NCBI GenBank assembly: GCA_947652115.1
Contig: OX393565.1
Span: forward strand, 22,359,298 to 22,423,297
Length of the DNA stretch: 64,000 bases
From: Blastomussa wellsi
Lineage: Eukaryota; Cnidaria; Anthozoa; Scleractinia; Plerogyridae
Direction of reading: 5' to 3'
The notes below the pieces were generated by a model, which made no database searches, was not told where the DNA came from, and saw only the letters and a list, made by a program, of their open reading frames with translations. Below are positions 46,437-58,245 of the stretch, piece after piece (position 1 is the stretch's first letter; every line of letters starts with the position of its first letter). Both the position numbers and the translations under genes were made by a program.

Positions 46437-49413
46437 CAAGGGATAAAGAACAAAATTTCAAATGGGAACAAAATTTGGTGAATGTGAACCTTGAGATATA
46501 AGGCCCTGTACTTTGGGAGAGGTCAGATTTTGATCAGCAGATAACACATCGTTTTCTCCAATATCCCTGAGTAAGTTTCGTAAAGATGAACAAATTTTTG
46601 TAATACGTTTAGACCTATGTTAACACAAAAGTAACCCTTTCAATTTTGATGTAAAATGGCAAGTTCAGCGTAAAAAAATTATGAAAAAAGGTGCTTCAGC
46701 GTTTTTCCCCCCTGCCATGTTTATCAAGTCTCATAAACAAGCCAACCGAGAATCACGAGTGCAGGTTTTTGTGGAACGTCGAGGGTCGAGGGTAAAAGTT
46801 TTTTCCATAAATTATGTTGCATTGTTACATGTAATCGAGACTAACTAGCTATCAAGTTTTTTGCCTACAATGTTCGACAAACGTACTTGGCACGTCTTGA
46901 TCAGATAAAATGTAACTGCATTAACGACCTATTTTAGGACCAATGCGTAATGACATCACTAGAACAGAGAACCCCCCCCCCCCAGACAATGTTGGAAGCA
47001 AACAAAGGCAACTTGGACCCGGCTACCAACAATGAAATGGGGGGGAGGGGGGCTAAATCCGAAATTACGTGTGAAAAGTTTGGAGAAATGGCTTAGTGTG
47101 CCAAGAATTTTGTCGAGGACGGTAGTATTCTGCTAATAATCTTTCCTTTCTGCTACCACAGAATGTATCATAAAATGTGAAAATAGCGGGCGTGATTAGC
47201 ATATATAAATGGGGTAAGATTGACCTATCATATCTCTTTTGGCGAGTATGGTGACTAACCTTTTTATCTCTTTCGGTGACGTATCCGTACCACGTGACCC
47301 GAACAGGTTGACCGCGACGAAAAATTGAGGCCTAGGAACTAGACAAGGGTATGCTGCACTCGACGAAATTCTTGAAGCCATTATGATGCCCTTTCTAGGA
47401 CGACACCACACCCTGTTTAGGACAGACTCGCTTGAAATACCTGTTACCTGTTCAGGACTGAGAGGTCAATAACCATACCCTATCCTGCGGCACGTCTTCG
47501 TATAAGCCATGTATGGGAGTATCCCCGGCCGGGTTTTCCTTATCCTTTTGACCCCCCAGTCCTCAACCGGCAGGTACAAAACGCAGATCACAGGTCACAA
47601 TTCAGAGGTAGGAAAAAAGGAAAACTCAACAGTTACAGAATGCAATACAGAATGCAGGGGCCCTGGTCCTCGTTAAGGGATTTGTAATTCTGTAATTGTT
47701 GAAATTTCATTTTTTCCTATCTCTGACTTGTAACCTGTGGCCTCTGGCCAGTACCTGAACAGGGTAGATAATTTCAAGCGAGTCTGTCCTAATCAAGATC
47801 TGAAACCGCCCTAGCTAGACAGGGTATGGCTTCAAGACTCTTTTTGAGTTTTAAGCATATCCGAAATCAGAAACGTTCATCAGTATTTATTTAGCCGGTC
47901 ATTAGTTATCAGTCAATATTAAACTTATCTTGTGTTTATGGTAAAACGGAAAGGTCCTTTGGACTGTAATTTAGCGAGTGTTTAGCTGACGGTTACCCAG
48001 ACAGATTTTCTTCTTTCTTCTAAAGCGAAGAAAGCCACCGCGGCAGTCAAAGCTACCCTCTTCCGTTGGAACCAGGATAGGTGACGGCCATTCATCGCTT
48101 GCTTTCAGCTCTTTCACCGTGTGGAGTTCTATCTGGCAGACCTTGTGCCGACCCGGGGGTATATTAACCCTGACCCTGTTTAGGACAAAAATGACTTCAA
48201 AACCTACTCTGTTTAGGACAAATGAAAACGCTTTTATACTGTAGCACTAATATATGTTAGTTACCTGGGAAATACTGGCTGGTATTTTAAAAAGTACAAG
48301 CAGCGGATCCGGTTAAGGTGCGACTCTATCTGAAAGCCGTCTTTCGTCATGTAAAATGGGCTGAATGCAAATATGCCATTTGCATTTCATTGGAAGGAGA
48401 ATATGCACACCCAAACAGCCCCCTACCAAGCTGGGGTGCTCTTGGATGCGGGTCAACTGTCTGTTAAAGCAACCTTCGGGGTAGCCTCTGGAGTAAACGG
48501 CGGGTTCGATGATTTTATATGAGACCCTTACGCCTCGCTATGCCATGCTCATGAGGTCTGAACATCTTTCAATGGCTGGCACTCCACGGGTAATAGGCAG
48601 TGCGCATGCGTACAGGATTTTTCCCAACCGTGGGATGTGTTGGTTTATTTGTCTGTTAGTGTTTCAAACTAATTTTCTTCCTGTTATACCTTTTCAAAAC
48701 CTCTTAAAATTTAATTCAAATTCAGGTAGTACCACGCCTTAAGGACAGACAGTTACATAGCCCTCGTGACATTTACAACCAATTTTCAGTGCCAGATACA
48801 TCTATTGGATGTAGATAAAAGTTGATACGCGCCTTTTAACATGTTTCTAGAAACTAAAAAATGCAAAAGCAAAATTCTACCTCATCTCTACTCCCCCTTA
48901 CCCCCTCACGGTCCCCTCAGAGTTCCTGGGCGCAGAGTCTCTACAGGGTCCCACCCTCACCGGTGTACCCGCATGAAGGAGATCCGATGCGCTTAGTATG
49001 CGAAGAGCTTTATATAAGAGTTGTTTAACTCTTTCCCTCCCATGAGGGATGCATTTTCTTGGACTGAATGAGGCGTAGCCTCGTTTCTGTGCTAAATTTG
49101 TTTTTATCCAAGGATGTTTAAAATTCCTATCTTCATTTATAACTCTGGCTGACGTATAAAACTCGTGGATTTCTTGATGTCTGTTAGCTTGATGTCGGTT
49201 CCAGCTTGGATTTCTTGAAAAAGTTCGTCTCAAGCTACACAATAGACGAGTCACATGACTATTTAGCGAAGCGGAGTTGGTAGAGGGCTCAAACCCTAAT
49301 CAGCAAGTACAATTTACGTTTACTAAACGGGTTTTAGGCAATACCCGGCGGAAGGAAATGTTTGTAACCCGCTTTGTTTCGGGCTTAACCGAACATGGCG
49401 GGGATGATAAGTA
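46437..49413. other. Spacer with repeats, no supported gene
   Basis: Contains several copies of a repeat with words such as GACAGGGTATGGCTTCAA, ATTTATTTAGCCGGTCAT and GGGAGTATCCCC (about 47395-47545, 47745-47960 and 48150-48260). Further copies occur at 50915-51240 and 60820-61115. An open frame at 48898-49254 (-) matches nothing I know. Confidence 0.5.
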
Positions 49414-49721
49414 GGTAAAGGTAAAGGTAAGTCTGCTGTCGGGCCTAGTGGCCCATCAGGCCGGAGCTTATCCCCGGTTTCTGAAGCATGAAGCGACAGA
49501 GAGTATTTCTACTCCCCCCTGGATGGGATGCTAGTCCATCGCAAGGTTACCCCCCAGCAGTAAATTCGCCGGTACCCATTTGTACACCTGGGTGAAGAGA
49601 GGCACTGTGAGAGTTAAGTGTCTTGCCCAAGAACACAACGCAGTGCCCCGGCCAGGACTCGAACCCGGACCGTCCGATCCAGAGTCCAGCGCACTAACCA
49701 TTAGGCCACTGCGCCTCCCAA
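49414..49721 (-). mobile_element. tRNA-derived SINE, copy 3
   Basis: Reverse orientation, with a complete tRNA-like head (GAGGCGCAGTGGCCTAATGG) and TTCTTGGGCAAGACACTTAA. The exact 12-bp flanking repeat ggatgataagta (49402-49413 and 49722-49733) is the target-site duplication. Confidence 0.85.
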
Positions 49722-50000
49722 GGATGATAAGTAACCAGATTTATTTCCGTGACCGGACGCGGGAATAGGTTACAGGCTAGGCTGCTAGAGGCTGCTAGAG
49801 GGTGGTTCCATAACCGGGAATTAGTAGAATTTAAAGTATGCAATCTAGAGGGAATTTGTTGACATTATTGTCCTCTATCCCCTATATCCACGCCCGCAAG
49901 ATCACTATCGATATTTTCTAATTGGCTATCGGAGGGTGTGAGGCTGGTCAGAGTCGCAAGGAAGTGTTTGTAAATCAGGAGGAATACAAAACGCATTAAG

Positions 50001-52214
50001 ATGAAACTGTGGCTAGCTGGAGCTTATACCATCTGCCTTTTGCTTCCAGTCGGTAAGTTATGACGTCTAAAGTGCGATTAGTCTCTTTTTTGCTGTAAAA
50101 TACGTGGGACAAACTCCCGAATACGAACAGGGAAGAAGCGAGCTGCGCGGACGCCTCGCAACTCACGGGTCGCGAGCTCTCGCAACCGAGAACATATCTG
50201 CAATCAAGGTGATTTCAGGCAGGACACGATAGACCAAACTGATTGACTCAAACACTCTTTTGATCTTTTGGGCTAACAGCGACCAGCTCATCGCTAGAAA
50301 ATAAGTCAAAGCGACTGAAATTATCGTAAGCGCGAGAATCGCGCACGCAACAACTCGGCGCGCAAACGTCTCTCATTTAGTATGTGCATAATTTGATAAA
50401 ATGTCTGCTTACTCGTACGTTGGTTCTTAGTTGAAGAAGGTGACTGTTTTCACTCTACTATTCTGTGGTGTTGCCCAACAGTTACAGAGCACGATTATCC
50501 CTTTGAAATTTCGGCCGCGTTTTACTTGGCCTGCCGGCAGGTGCGAGAGCGAGAAAGACACAAAAGACTCGCAGACATACTCTTCGTCGTCTCTCGCGTG
50601 TTTGACCCAAAAGTGACCCTTGTTGCGTGCGCTGTGTTGCCAATCCGATCAAAAACATTAATATTAAAATTTTCCGGGCGTTCTGATAATTTTAATATTT
50701 TTCTTTGTCATTCATTCACGAGCTTTGTTATACTGTTGTTAGGACCCCCGAAAAAGTGAACTTATTCATTGGTCATTCAGCGAAGCCTTTTAAACCAAGA
50801 ATAAAACACAGATCCATAAAGCATTTTATCGTATCACTGCTGCAGGTCAACAAATAAACATTGTCGTTTTCACAAAAGGAAACAAAAGTCTGCCTGATCC
50901 GACTGAGATCAACCGGGGGCTACTCCCTTATATGGGCTATACGGGGACGTGCCGCTGGATAGGGTATGGTTTTTGACCTCTCAGTCCTGAACAGGGGATG
51001 GAAATTGAATATTAAGGAGTCGTCCTAGACAGGGTATGGCTTCAACACTTTCGTCGAGTTTTAAGATCAGAAATCAGACATGTTCATCAATATTTATTTA
51101 GCCGGTCATCCGTCAACATAAGATCATTTTAGCGCTATAGTATAAAAAAACCCCTTGTTCCTAAACAGGGAACAGGGTTTCGGACCTCCAGCGGCACCCC
51201 TGTACCCAAACATGGGTCAAGTAACCCCCCTCCCTCCGGGCCGAGATCAAGCGAAGCCTGTTTGTGAGTTATAACCTGTTTCAGACAACCCTCGGTGCTC
51301 AGTGTGGAATTTACTCGGTGGGATTGTAAGCCATGAAATCCAATCCAATTAAACTAGTCTTAAATAGCGCGATACTGCCTCATTTGCAACAAACTTGAAC
51401 GTGGGGAGAGTGGAATATTTTTAAGTTCAGGGAACAACAAACGGAACTCAAGTAAACCCGGGGTTATATTATTTCAAGATAAAAGAAAGGCCCCTTGAAA
51501 TCTTTCACAAACAAAAGGTCACCATAAATTTCTAATTCAAAAACGGCTTGAAAAGGATTGTTCAGATTACAGCTTGCCAAATAGGCCTTTGCACATTGCT
51601 GCCACTATTATACAGAGAAAAGCCTCGGCAAACTGATCCCCACGGTAAGGAAAAGAGATTGAAGCCGAAATAAGATAAAAAAGAGAATTAATTTACCCAA
51701 TATTTCGGTTTGCAAGACAAACCTTGATACCCTGTTAAAGCATATTTAGTGGAGGGGACACCTCCACCATGATTATTACTAATGATTATTACTTATTTTC
51801 CAAATGCATATGTTAGTTTAACACTACGAGAACTATAAACCACCAAACGGCTCAGCATTTGTTCATTGTGTTTTGCTTTTAGCGTCGGGATTAAAGTGCT
51901 ACATTTGTAGCTCTTCCAAGTCATGGACCGACTGCGAGACAAACGTGATAACTCAGACATGTTCAGAAGGTTTGGACAAATGCGCCAAGTACTACGTAAA
52001 AACGCCCGGCCTAGAATCGTTCAGGAAATTCTGTATTTCAAGCGATGGGTGTTCAAAGGAAATTTTTAACTGTAAAAATGACGATGGATGTGAAATGAGC
52101 TGCTGTGATACCGACAACTGCAATGCTGACAACGCTGGCTCAACATCCCGTGTCAGCGGTATCCTGTTGCTGACATGCGTCCTGGCGTATCTGATGACCG
52201 TTGCAAAAGCTTGA
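50001..52214 (+). CDS. Three-finger (Ly6/uPAR-like) protein 5, intact
   Basis: Exon 1, 50001-50052 (52 nt), encodes signal peptide MKLWLAGAYTICLLLPV. Exon 2, 51883-52214, follows TTTTGCTTTTAG. Protein 127 aa. The domain runs from LKCYICSSSKSWTDC to CCDTDNCNAD with 12 cysteines, then a hydrophobic tail (GILLLTCVLAYLMTV) ending KA, a typical GPI signal. Serine and glycine residues just before the tail (NAGSTSRVSG) could hold the anchor attachment site. Closest in this window to gene 4. No stop, frameshift or lost cysteine. The intron (1.8 kb) contains a copy of the ACAGGGTATGG repeat near 50915-51240. Confidence 0.87.
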
Positions 52215-52489
52215 AGTTTAGTTCGCTACCACCGTTGCGACAATTGATAATAATTAATGCTAAAAATTAAGTTTAAGATAGATATGCTGAATTTTAATAT
52301 GCCAGCCCACAATTATCTGGTTTTGTAACGATCTTGGCCATCTTGTGACTAAATGGTTCCAAGCGCTTGGTTTTCACTCGGCAGTTCAAAGTAGGGGGCG
52401 GGAAGACGAATTTGACACCAACACCTGTTATTGAAGTGGGGGAATTTGAACTCATTTCAGGTTTCGTCAATGCGAGTGATCGACGCATC

Positions 52490-52645
52490 CTTCCCATTAA
52501 CTTCCTGGCGGGCTGTGAACCATTTGCCCAAAAAAGTCTCCCAAGTTGCCTTGCCCAAATTTCTCTTGCTGCCCAAAAATCTGAGTTGCCCAAAATGTGC
52601 CCCCCCCCCCGGCCTCCCTCCGGCACGTACGGCGAAGGGTAGGGG
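52490..52645 (-). repeat. Dispersed repeat (GGGCAGCAAGAGAAATTTGG family), copy 2
   Basis: Reverse complement of the 27105-27290 copy: CAAATTTCTCTTGCTGCCC and TGAACCATTTGCCCA words, ending in a C run. No supported gene lies in 52646-54082. Confidence 0.6.
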
Positions 52646-54082
52646 GACTTTATGATCACCAAATGTGACCATTAGGTAGAGTATTTAATTTGAAACGATG
52701 TTTGAGCATCATCAAATGCCCGGTAAGTTAATGTGGGGCTCGGATTTGATCGGTGGTCTAGTGAACATTCTCGACAACTAAGGTTTGCGGAATTGTGAAC
52801 TGTACGTATGTAGTTAGTTGTAGCTCTGTAAATGTAATTAATTTGCATCGACAGTATGAGAACTGCGTTGTTTGTTTGTCTCGTGCAGCACTAAATAAAA
52901 TACTAATTGCCTAAAATATTGATCAAATAACCTGTTTCATGTTTCAGATAGGGGAATAATAATCCGCTTATGCGTAACTTGTGGGTATTTAACATTTTTC
53001 ACTCCCTCTGTTTGGTTTATCTACTACCCATTTGAATCAGGAAATGAATCTGTTGAATTTAAATAAGTTTTTGATTCATTTGCAAGGTATTGTTGGCATT
53101 AGGAAAGCTAGAGAAAACTCAAATCACGGAATTCATTGAAACCACAGTGCGATAAAAAGATCAAATATTAGAGACCCTGGGAACGAGATTGCAAACAGAT
53201 AGGAATATCGGATCTTTTTGTGACACAACTGCTGTGATAATGACGACGGGAATGCCTGTCTCTCCTTGACTGAAAAATAGAAAGGAGGCAATCTCTGAAA
53301 TCAGGTTAAATCATGAACAGATCAGGGCCGTAGCCCCAAGAGGTAAGACGAGGCACTTGCCTCACATAACATTAAGAACAAATACTTTTAGTTGGGAAAA
53401 TAGTTGAAGAAGATTGATTCTCTGAAGAAATACATATACCACATGGAAAATGTCAAAAAAAAATTTCAAAGCTTCTTGACTTCAATCTCCAGCATGCGCC
53501 CTCTCTCCCGTCCCAAAAGAGGGATTATGAAAAACAAATAATTGGGGTTAGGAAATTGTTAGTTTTATACCTGAAATATATAATCCATTCACTACAACAT
53601 AAATGACTGCTCCGTAAAATAGTTCCTTGCTCGACCAGTGAGGCCCTTTTGTTACTCCAGATGGTGTGGTGAGATCACTTCAGTTTTGAAGATCCACTGC
53701 AGGGAACTCTTTTCTCTACGGTTTTCAAATGCAAATCTCATGTAATATTGGCTATTGGCGTCTTGCCGACATTCGAACAATTATTATACGACAAAATCTG
53801 AAATGAATTTCCCTGCATCCTCAAAGGCTATTATGGCTGCCAATATCTTTTACTGCGTGTTAATAAATAGCAAGAGGCTTCCCTTTGCTTATGTTCATTG
53901 GCTGTTGATTTGAGGCGGAACTCCTTGACATCATGAAATTGCTTTTTTCTTCTGTACTCTTTTACTGCCTTAATGTACTGGCCCATCTGTTAACCTTAGA
54001 TTCATCTGGTCCCAGTATATTGCTTGCATTGAAGGCGCTCGATCAGTGATTCTGAACCACAGCACACGTACAGCAAATCAAA

Positions 54083-56030
54083 ATGAACCTGCGTATACTT
54101 GCAGTTTGTCTGTTATTCTCTTCACTTCCAGCAGGTACGAAAACAACTTTATACATATTGGCAATCTTTAGACTGATATCATTAACAAGTTCTTCGACTT
54201 TCCAATGATATAAATTCTCTTCAGCTGCACTGCATAGATTAGGTCCAGGGTCAGTAGACGATTCCGCCCTGATAGCTTTTACTAATAGTCTTGGAGTCTA
54301 GGAGCTTATGATGAAATTGGTCAGTTACTGAAACCTTATTATTAATTTCGCAGAGATCGAAATTCTTACTAACTATTCAAGACTGGTGAATTTTATATTA
54401 CACCTTTAGATCAGTTTTTCTAACTCAGTTTACCAAATACATTTCTAGATTGTGCCGTATCTGCAAAGTTTCTTATTAGAATATCCATTCAGTCATATTC
54501 ACGAGAATAGCATCAGAACATGAATGATATAATATCACAGAGATTGTCGTAAATTTTGTTATTCTCTGTTTAAAGTTTGCTCAAGTTTTGCATCATAAGT
54601 TAGGCGGTGTTTGTTTAATTTATAAAAGTTTCAGTTACGCTCGTTCTGCCAGTGAGTGTTTCGATTATGCAAAATAGAGAATAATAAAATTATATTTCCA
54701 AGATATGCCAAGAACGCCTGCACTAGTACAAGCCAGTAATATGACATGTAAATGATTGTAGTGTTATTTCTGTTTACCAGTGGTTTTCTTTCTCGGCAAT
54801 GAGTCGCGACGGCTTTCTTCACTTCAGAAGAAAACCTGAATTAATGTTATAATTTGGTTTTATCAACTGGGTTGATAATGTGAATTGGCGGAGCGTCGGA
54901 GCGAATCCGACGAAGGGCTAACGCTCGAAACGTCAGCTCTTGAATCTCTTTACGATGGCCAATTCACATTATCAACCCAGTTGATAAAACCAAATTACAT
55001 TGTTATGAAAATGTGTTTTACCTGCATCTTCATTCTCATGCAAAACGAGCTCATTTCCATATGAATAGTTTCACACTGACTCGTTTTGAAACAGAGGGAA
55101 AAGGGAACTCGGAAATGGCCAATTCGCTAATTATTAGTGGGTGCGACTATATCACGGACGATGAGCCGGGATGTTCATCGGTGGACACCTGACGATGAGT
55201 TATACCACATCGTATAATAGCACGCAGCGCTATTGTTTTAGGGCTAGGGTCCATTCTGTTGTTTGTTTATCATTTTTTCACCCGAAGTGCTTATTAGGCT
55301 AACCGGAGTGAAATGGAGGCTATCAAGAGGGGGTGGTGCGCAGCTCTTTAAGGGGTCTCACAGTTCTGGCTTAAAAAATGATAAACAAACAACAGTAATA
55401 ATGGACCCTAGCCCTAAAACAATAGCGCTGCGTGCTATTATACGATGTGGTATAACTCATCGTCAGGTGTCCACCGATGAACATCCCGGCTCATCGCCCG
55501 TGATATAGTCGCATTATTAGTGGGTGAGTTTTTTTGCAAATTTCTTGTTACTCGCTAGCTAGGCTAGTTCCTGTCGATGCTCTGCTTGGTAACCTCTGCT
55601 CGCATGCTCGCAAATGCTGGCAAAGACCATTCAATACCCCTTCAATTGATTTGTTTACTTTTAATCACGTCTTCGTTCCTCTTTCTTGACTTCAGTGTTG
55701 GGTTTGACCTGTTATACCTGTTCCACTACAATCTCGTGGAATGCGTGCTCCACAACAAGCCAGACATGTCCGCCCGCTTTTGAGAGATGCGGCAAGCTCA
55801 GGTATACTAAAGACGGTGAAGTGGAAACGTTTGCCAAAAAGTGCCTTCTCAAAGGTCAATGTGTAAAGGAAACCAACACTACGTGCAAAGCTGCCACTGG
55901 ATCGAAAGAATGCGAAGTCCATTGTTGTGACACAGACGACTGCAACGCTGGTTCAACCTTCCGCATCAGCGCTATCCTGTTGCTGGCATGCGCAACGACA
56001 TCGCTAATCTTTCTTTCAGTGAAAGCGTAA
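54083..56030 (+). CDS. Three-finger (Ly6/uPAR-like) protein 6, intact
   Basis: Exon 1, 54083-54134 (52 nt), encodes signal peptide MNLRILAVCLLFSSLPA; the donor is G/GTACGAAA. Exon 2, 55696-56030, follows CTTTCTTGACTTCAG. Protein 128 aa. The domain runs from LTCYTCSTTISWNAC to CCDTDDCNAG with 12 cysteines in the same pattern as genes 4 and 5. A hydrophobic GPI-signal tail (AILLLACATTSLIFLS) ends VKA. The single intron contains two foldback elements (54846-55005 and 55143-55512), the second ending about 180 bp before exon 2. A possible AATAAA lies near 56293. Extracellular GPI-anchored protein; partner unknown. Confidence 0.87.
54846..55005 (+). mobile_element. TAATTTGGTT-family foldback with ribozyme-like core
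   Basis: Inverted arms ATAATTTGGTTTTATCAACT and its complement enclose a shortened first arm and a CGACGAAGGGCTAACGCTCG / AAACGTC core. It lacks the family's usual CTTACCCCCTCT 3' end. In the intron of three-finger gene 6. Confidence 0.75.
55143..55512. mobile_element. 370-bp foldback with ~130-bp arms and 13-bp direct repeats
   Basis: Begins GCGACTATATCACGG and ends with its complement. The arms hold GATGAGCCGGGATGTTCATC and CTAAAACAATAGCGCT and are nearly perfect reverse complements for about 130 bp. The exact 13-bp repeat attattagtgggt flanks it (55130-55142 and 55513-55525). The centre is non-coding. Confidence 0.85.
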
Positions 56031-58232
56031 CATTGAAGAAACATTTCGCTGCCCCGGCGTAAGCTGACTAATGGTTAAGGGGCGCTGCAATTTAGTTTTT
56101 ATTAGCTCTGACGGCCGGTGACCACAGTGTAGAGAATGATCGCAGCTAATTAATTCGATGCTCGCAAATATTTTACGAATTTCGTAGTATTTTCCGAGTC
56201 CTATATTACGATTCATTATTGATTTGTACTAATTTTTAATGTCGTTTAGCTCCAAAATGGAGCACTTCAATAACATGCAGGTAGAATTTGTTAATAAACA
56301 GCAATGCAAACGTGCGCTTTTGACCTTTTATATTCAAGTGAACGTAATAATGTTAAGTATCCACTGCGGATACTTGCAACTTGTAAGTTAACTTATTGCT
56401 ACCAAACGCACTTTACTTTGGAATCGATTTGATCTATCGACTTCAGTTTACATAATGACCAAGATAATTCTCGCGCGCTCATTGGTCGATAGCTATGGTG
56501 TATGAAAGTATAGTCCATGAGAATGACGTAGAAGCCCAACGCAACATAAAAAATGGAAAAAACTTTAGAAATTAGCCCCACTTTTCTATGAAACAGAATC
56601 TGGTGATCCGTGTAAAGTGAGTGGAAGCATTTAGGACGAAATTCACTACACATTCGGCGTCTTCAAGATCAAAAATGCGATCTTACGAGATGTCACGATT
56701 TGACACTGATTTTTCTTTTACTTCGCTGGTAAATTTTCCTTGTTATTAATTTGTATAAAACGAATCGACCACTTCTTTCGTGGTCTACAACCTTTTATTT
56801 TATCCCATGCCTTGAAGAATACAGCCAATCAGAAGCCTAGAAGATGCGACGCCGTATTCCACGAAAGCTTCCCGGCGTTCATCACGGCTTCAAGTTTGCA
56901 GCCAAGCCGCCAAATTCGAAAGACCCTGGGAACGAGGTCGGTTGTGCAATCGTTTCGGTTGAATTCATCCTTTTGCAATTTTACCTTGAAATATTTTATA
57001 AAATCATGCTAGTCAAAAGTTGACAGACTGCAAACTTTGCACCAGGTAAAAGGCAGGTGAAAAATATCACGAAAGAGGAGAAATTACTTATTTCTCGAGA
57101 CAGCGACACAGCGAAAAGTTGGTTAGTGCATTGAGACTTGATTGCATGTGTGTGCAGATTATTTTTAATATCAATTTAGATTAATTTATCTTCCTTGTCT
57201 ACCTTTTTGAGCAATCAAGCCAAATTTGTAATAATTGAAGTCCAGATTATGTCGTCTGTTTTTGCGAGCTGGGGTTGGAACCCGGGGCCCATCCTCCGTG
57301 TAAAAACCTGTGAAACTCTCAAGAACTCAAAACAATATAGAACAGAAAAACAATAGCTCAAAAACAAAGAAAAAAGTCACAGGTTTTTACACCGAGGTAA
57401 ACCCGAACCCGGAGTAGTATAGTTTAGTCAAAGACTTGAATCAAATTGTTAAAGGCCATTTCCTGTCCGTACTGCGCAATCTCCGCCTGCAATGTTTATC
57501 AAGCCTCACACGATCAAATATAGACAAACCAAAATGAAAATTTATTTACATCCAATATCCTTGCAAAACAATAATAAAGAGTAGACAAACCCTCAACGAT
57601 ATTCCAAACCAACGTTTCAGCTTATCGGGAACTCCCAAACGAAACAACCTGTAATGGCGGACTCAAAAACTTCGTGTACACAGTTACCGAAGTGTAACGT
57701 CTCAACGAATTCCAAACAGAAACTGCGCAGTACGAACTAGACATGGCCTTGAAGACCTCAAAAACAGGCAACTTAAAACTAAAATTGCGTCAGGAAAGGG
57801 TTTCCCAGACTTGTTTTTAAGTTGGTTTTGAGAGTTCATTTTAAAAATTAACTAAACCGTCGTCTATCAAGTTCTACCCCTTATGAAAACAGTTACACCG
57901 TGTGATGAAAAACCGTGCATACACTGTAGATTTCGGCTCAATGTCGATCTGTGTAATCACCATTGACGTAAGACTGAGAACGAACAAGACAACAAAGCAT
58001 GGGTGGATCCAGGATTTCACATGAGTGATTTGCACCAACTTAACTAGTAGTCAGTCATAGTTACCTAATCTTAGTTTCCTATTAGCCTATTCCAGATCAG
58101 AATTAACAATAAAATAGCTCTTTAGTGTTAATATTTCTCCAATATGTGCATAAATTTCATGGATTTTTTTATCGTGGGAATCAGTTATCGATGCCAAACT
58201 TCCTTATAATATATTGGTAATATTTGTTGTAG
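56031..58232. other. Spacer with no supported gene
   Basis: Contains CCCTGGGAACGAGG words (near 56921) and dispersed repeat fragments at 57310-57420 and 57955-58000. Open frames here are short and match no known family. The first exon of the transporter gene (5' UTR) may lie here, since an acceptor-like TTTGTTGTAG occurs at 58232. Confidence 0.45.
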
Positions 58233-58245
58233 GTTTGCCAAAAAT

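Noticed and set aside
24191..56030. Three-finger genes as venom toxins
   Set aside because: The fold is shared with three-finger toxins, but hydrophobic GPI-type tails and the Ly6-type CC..D.CN ending point to cell-surface Ly6/uPAR relatives.
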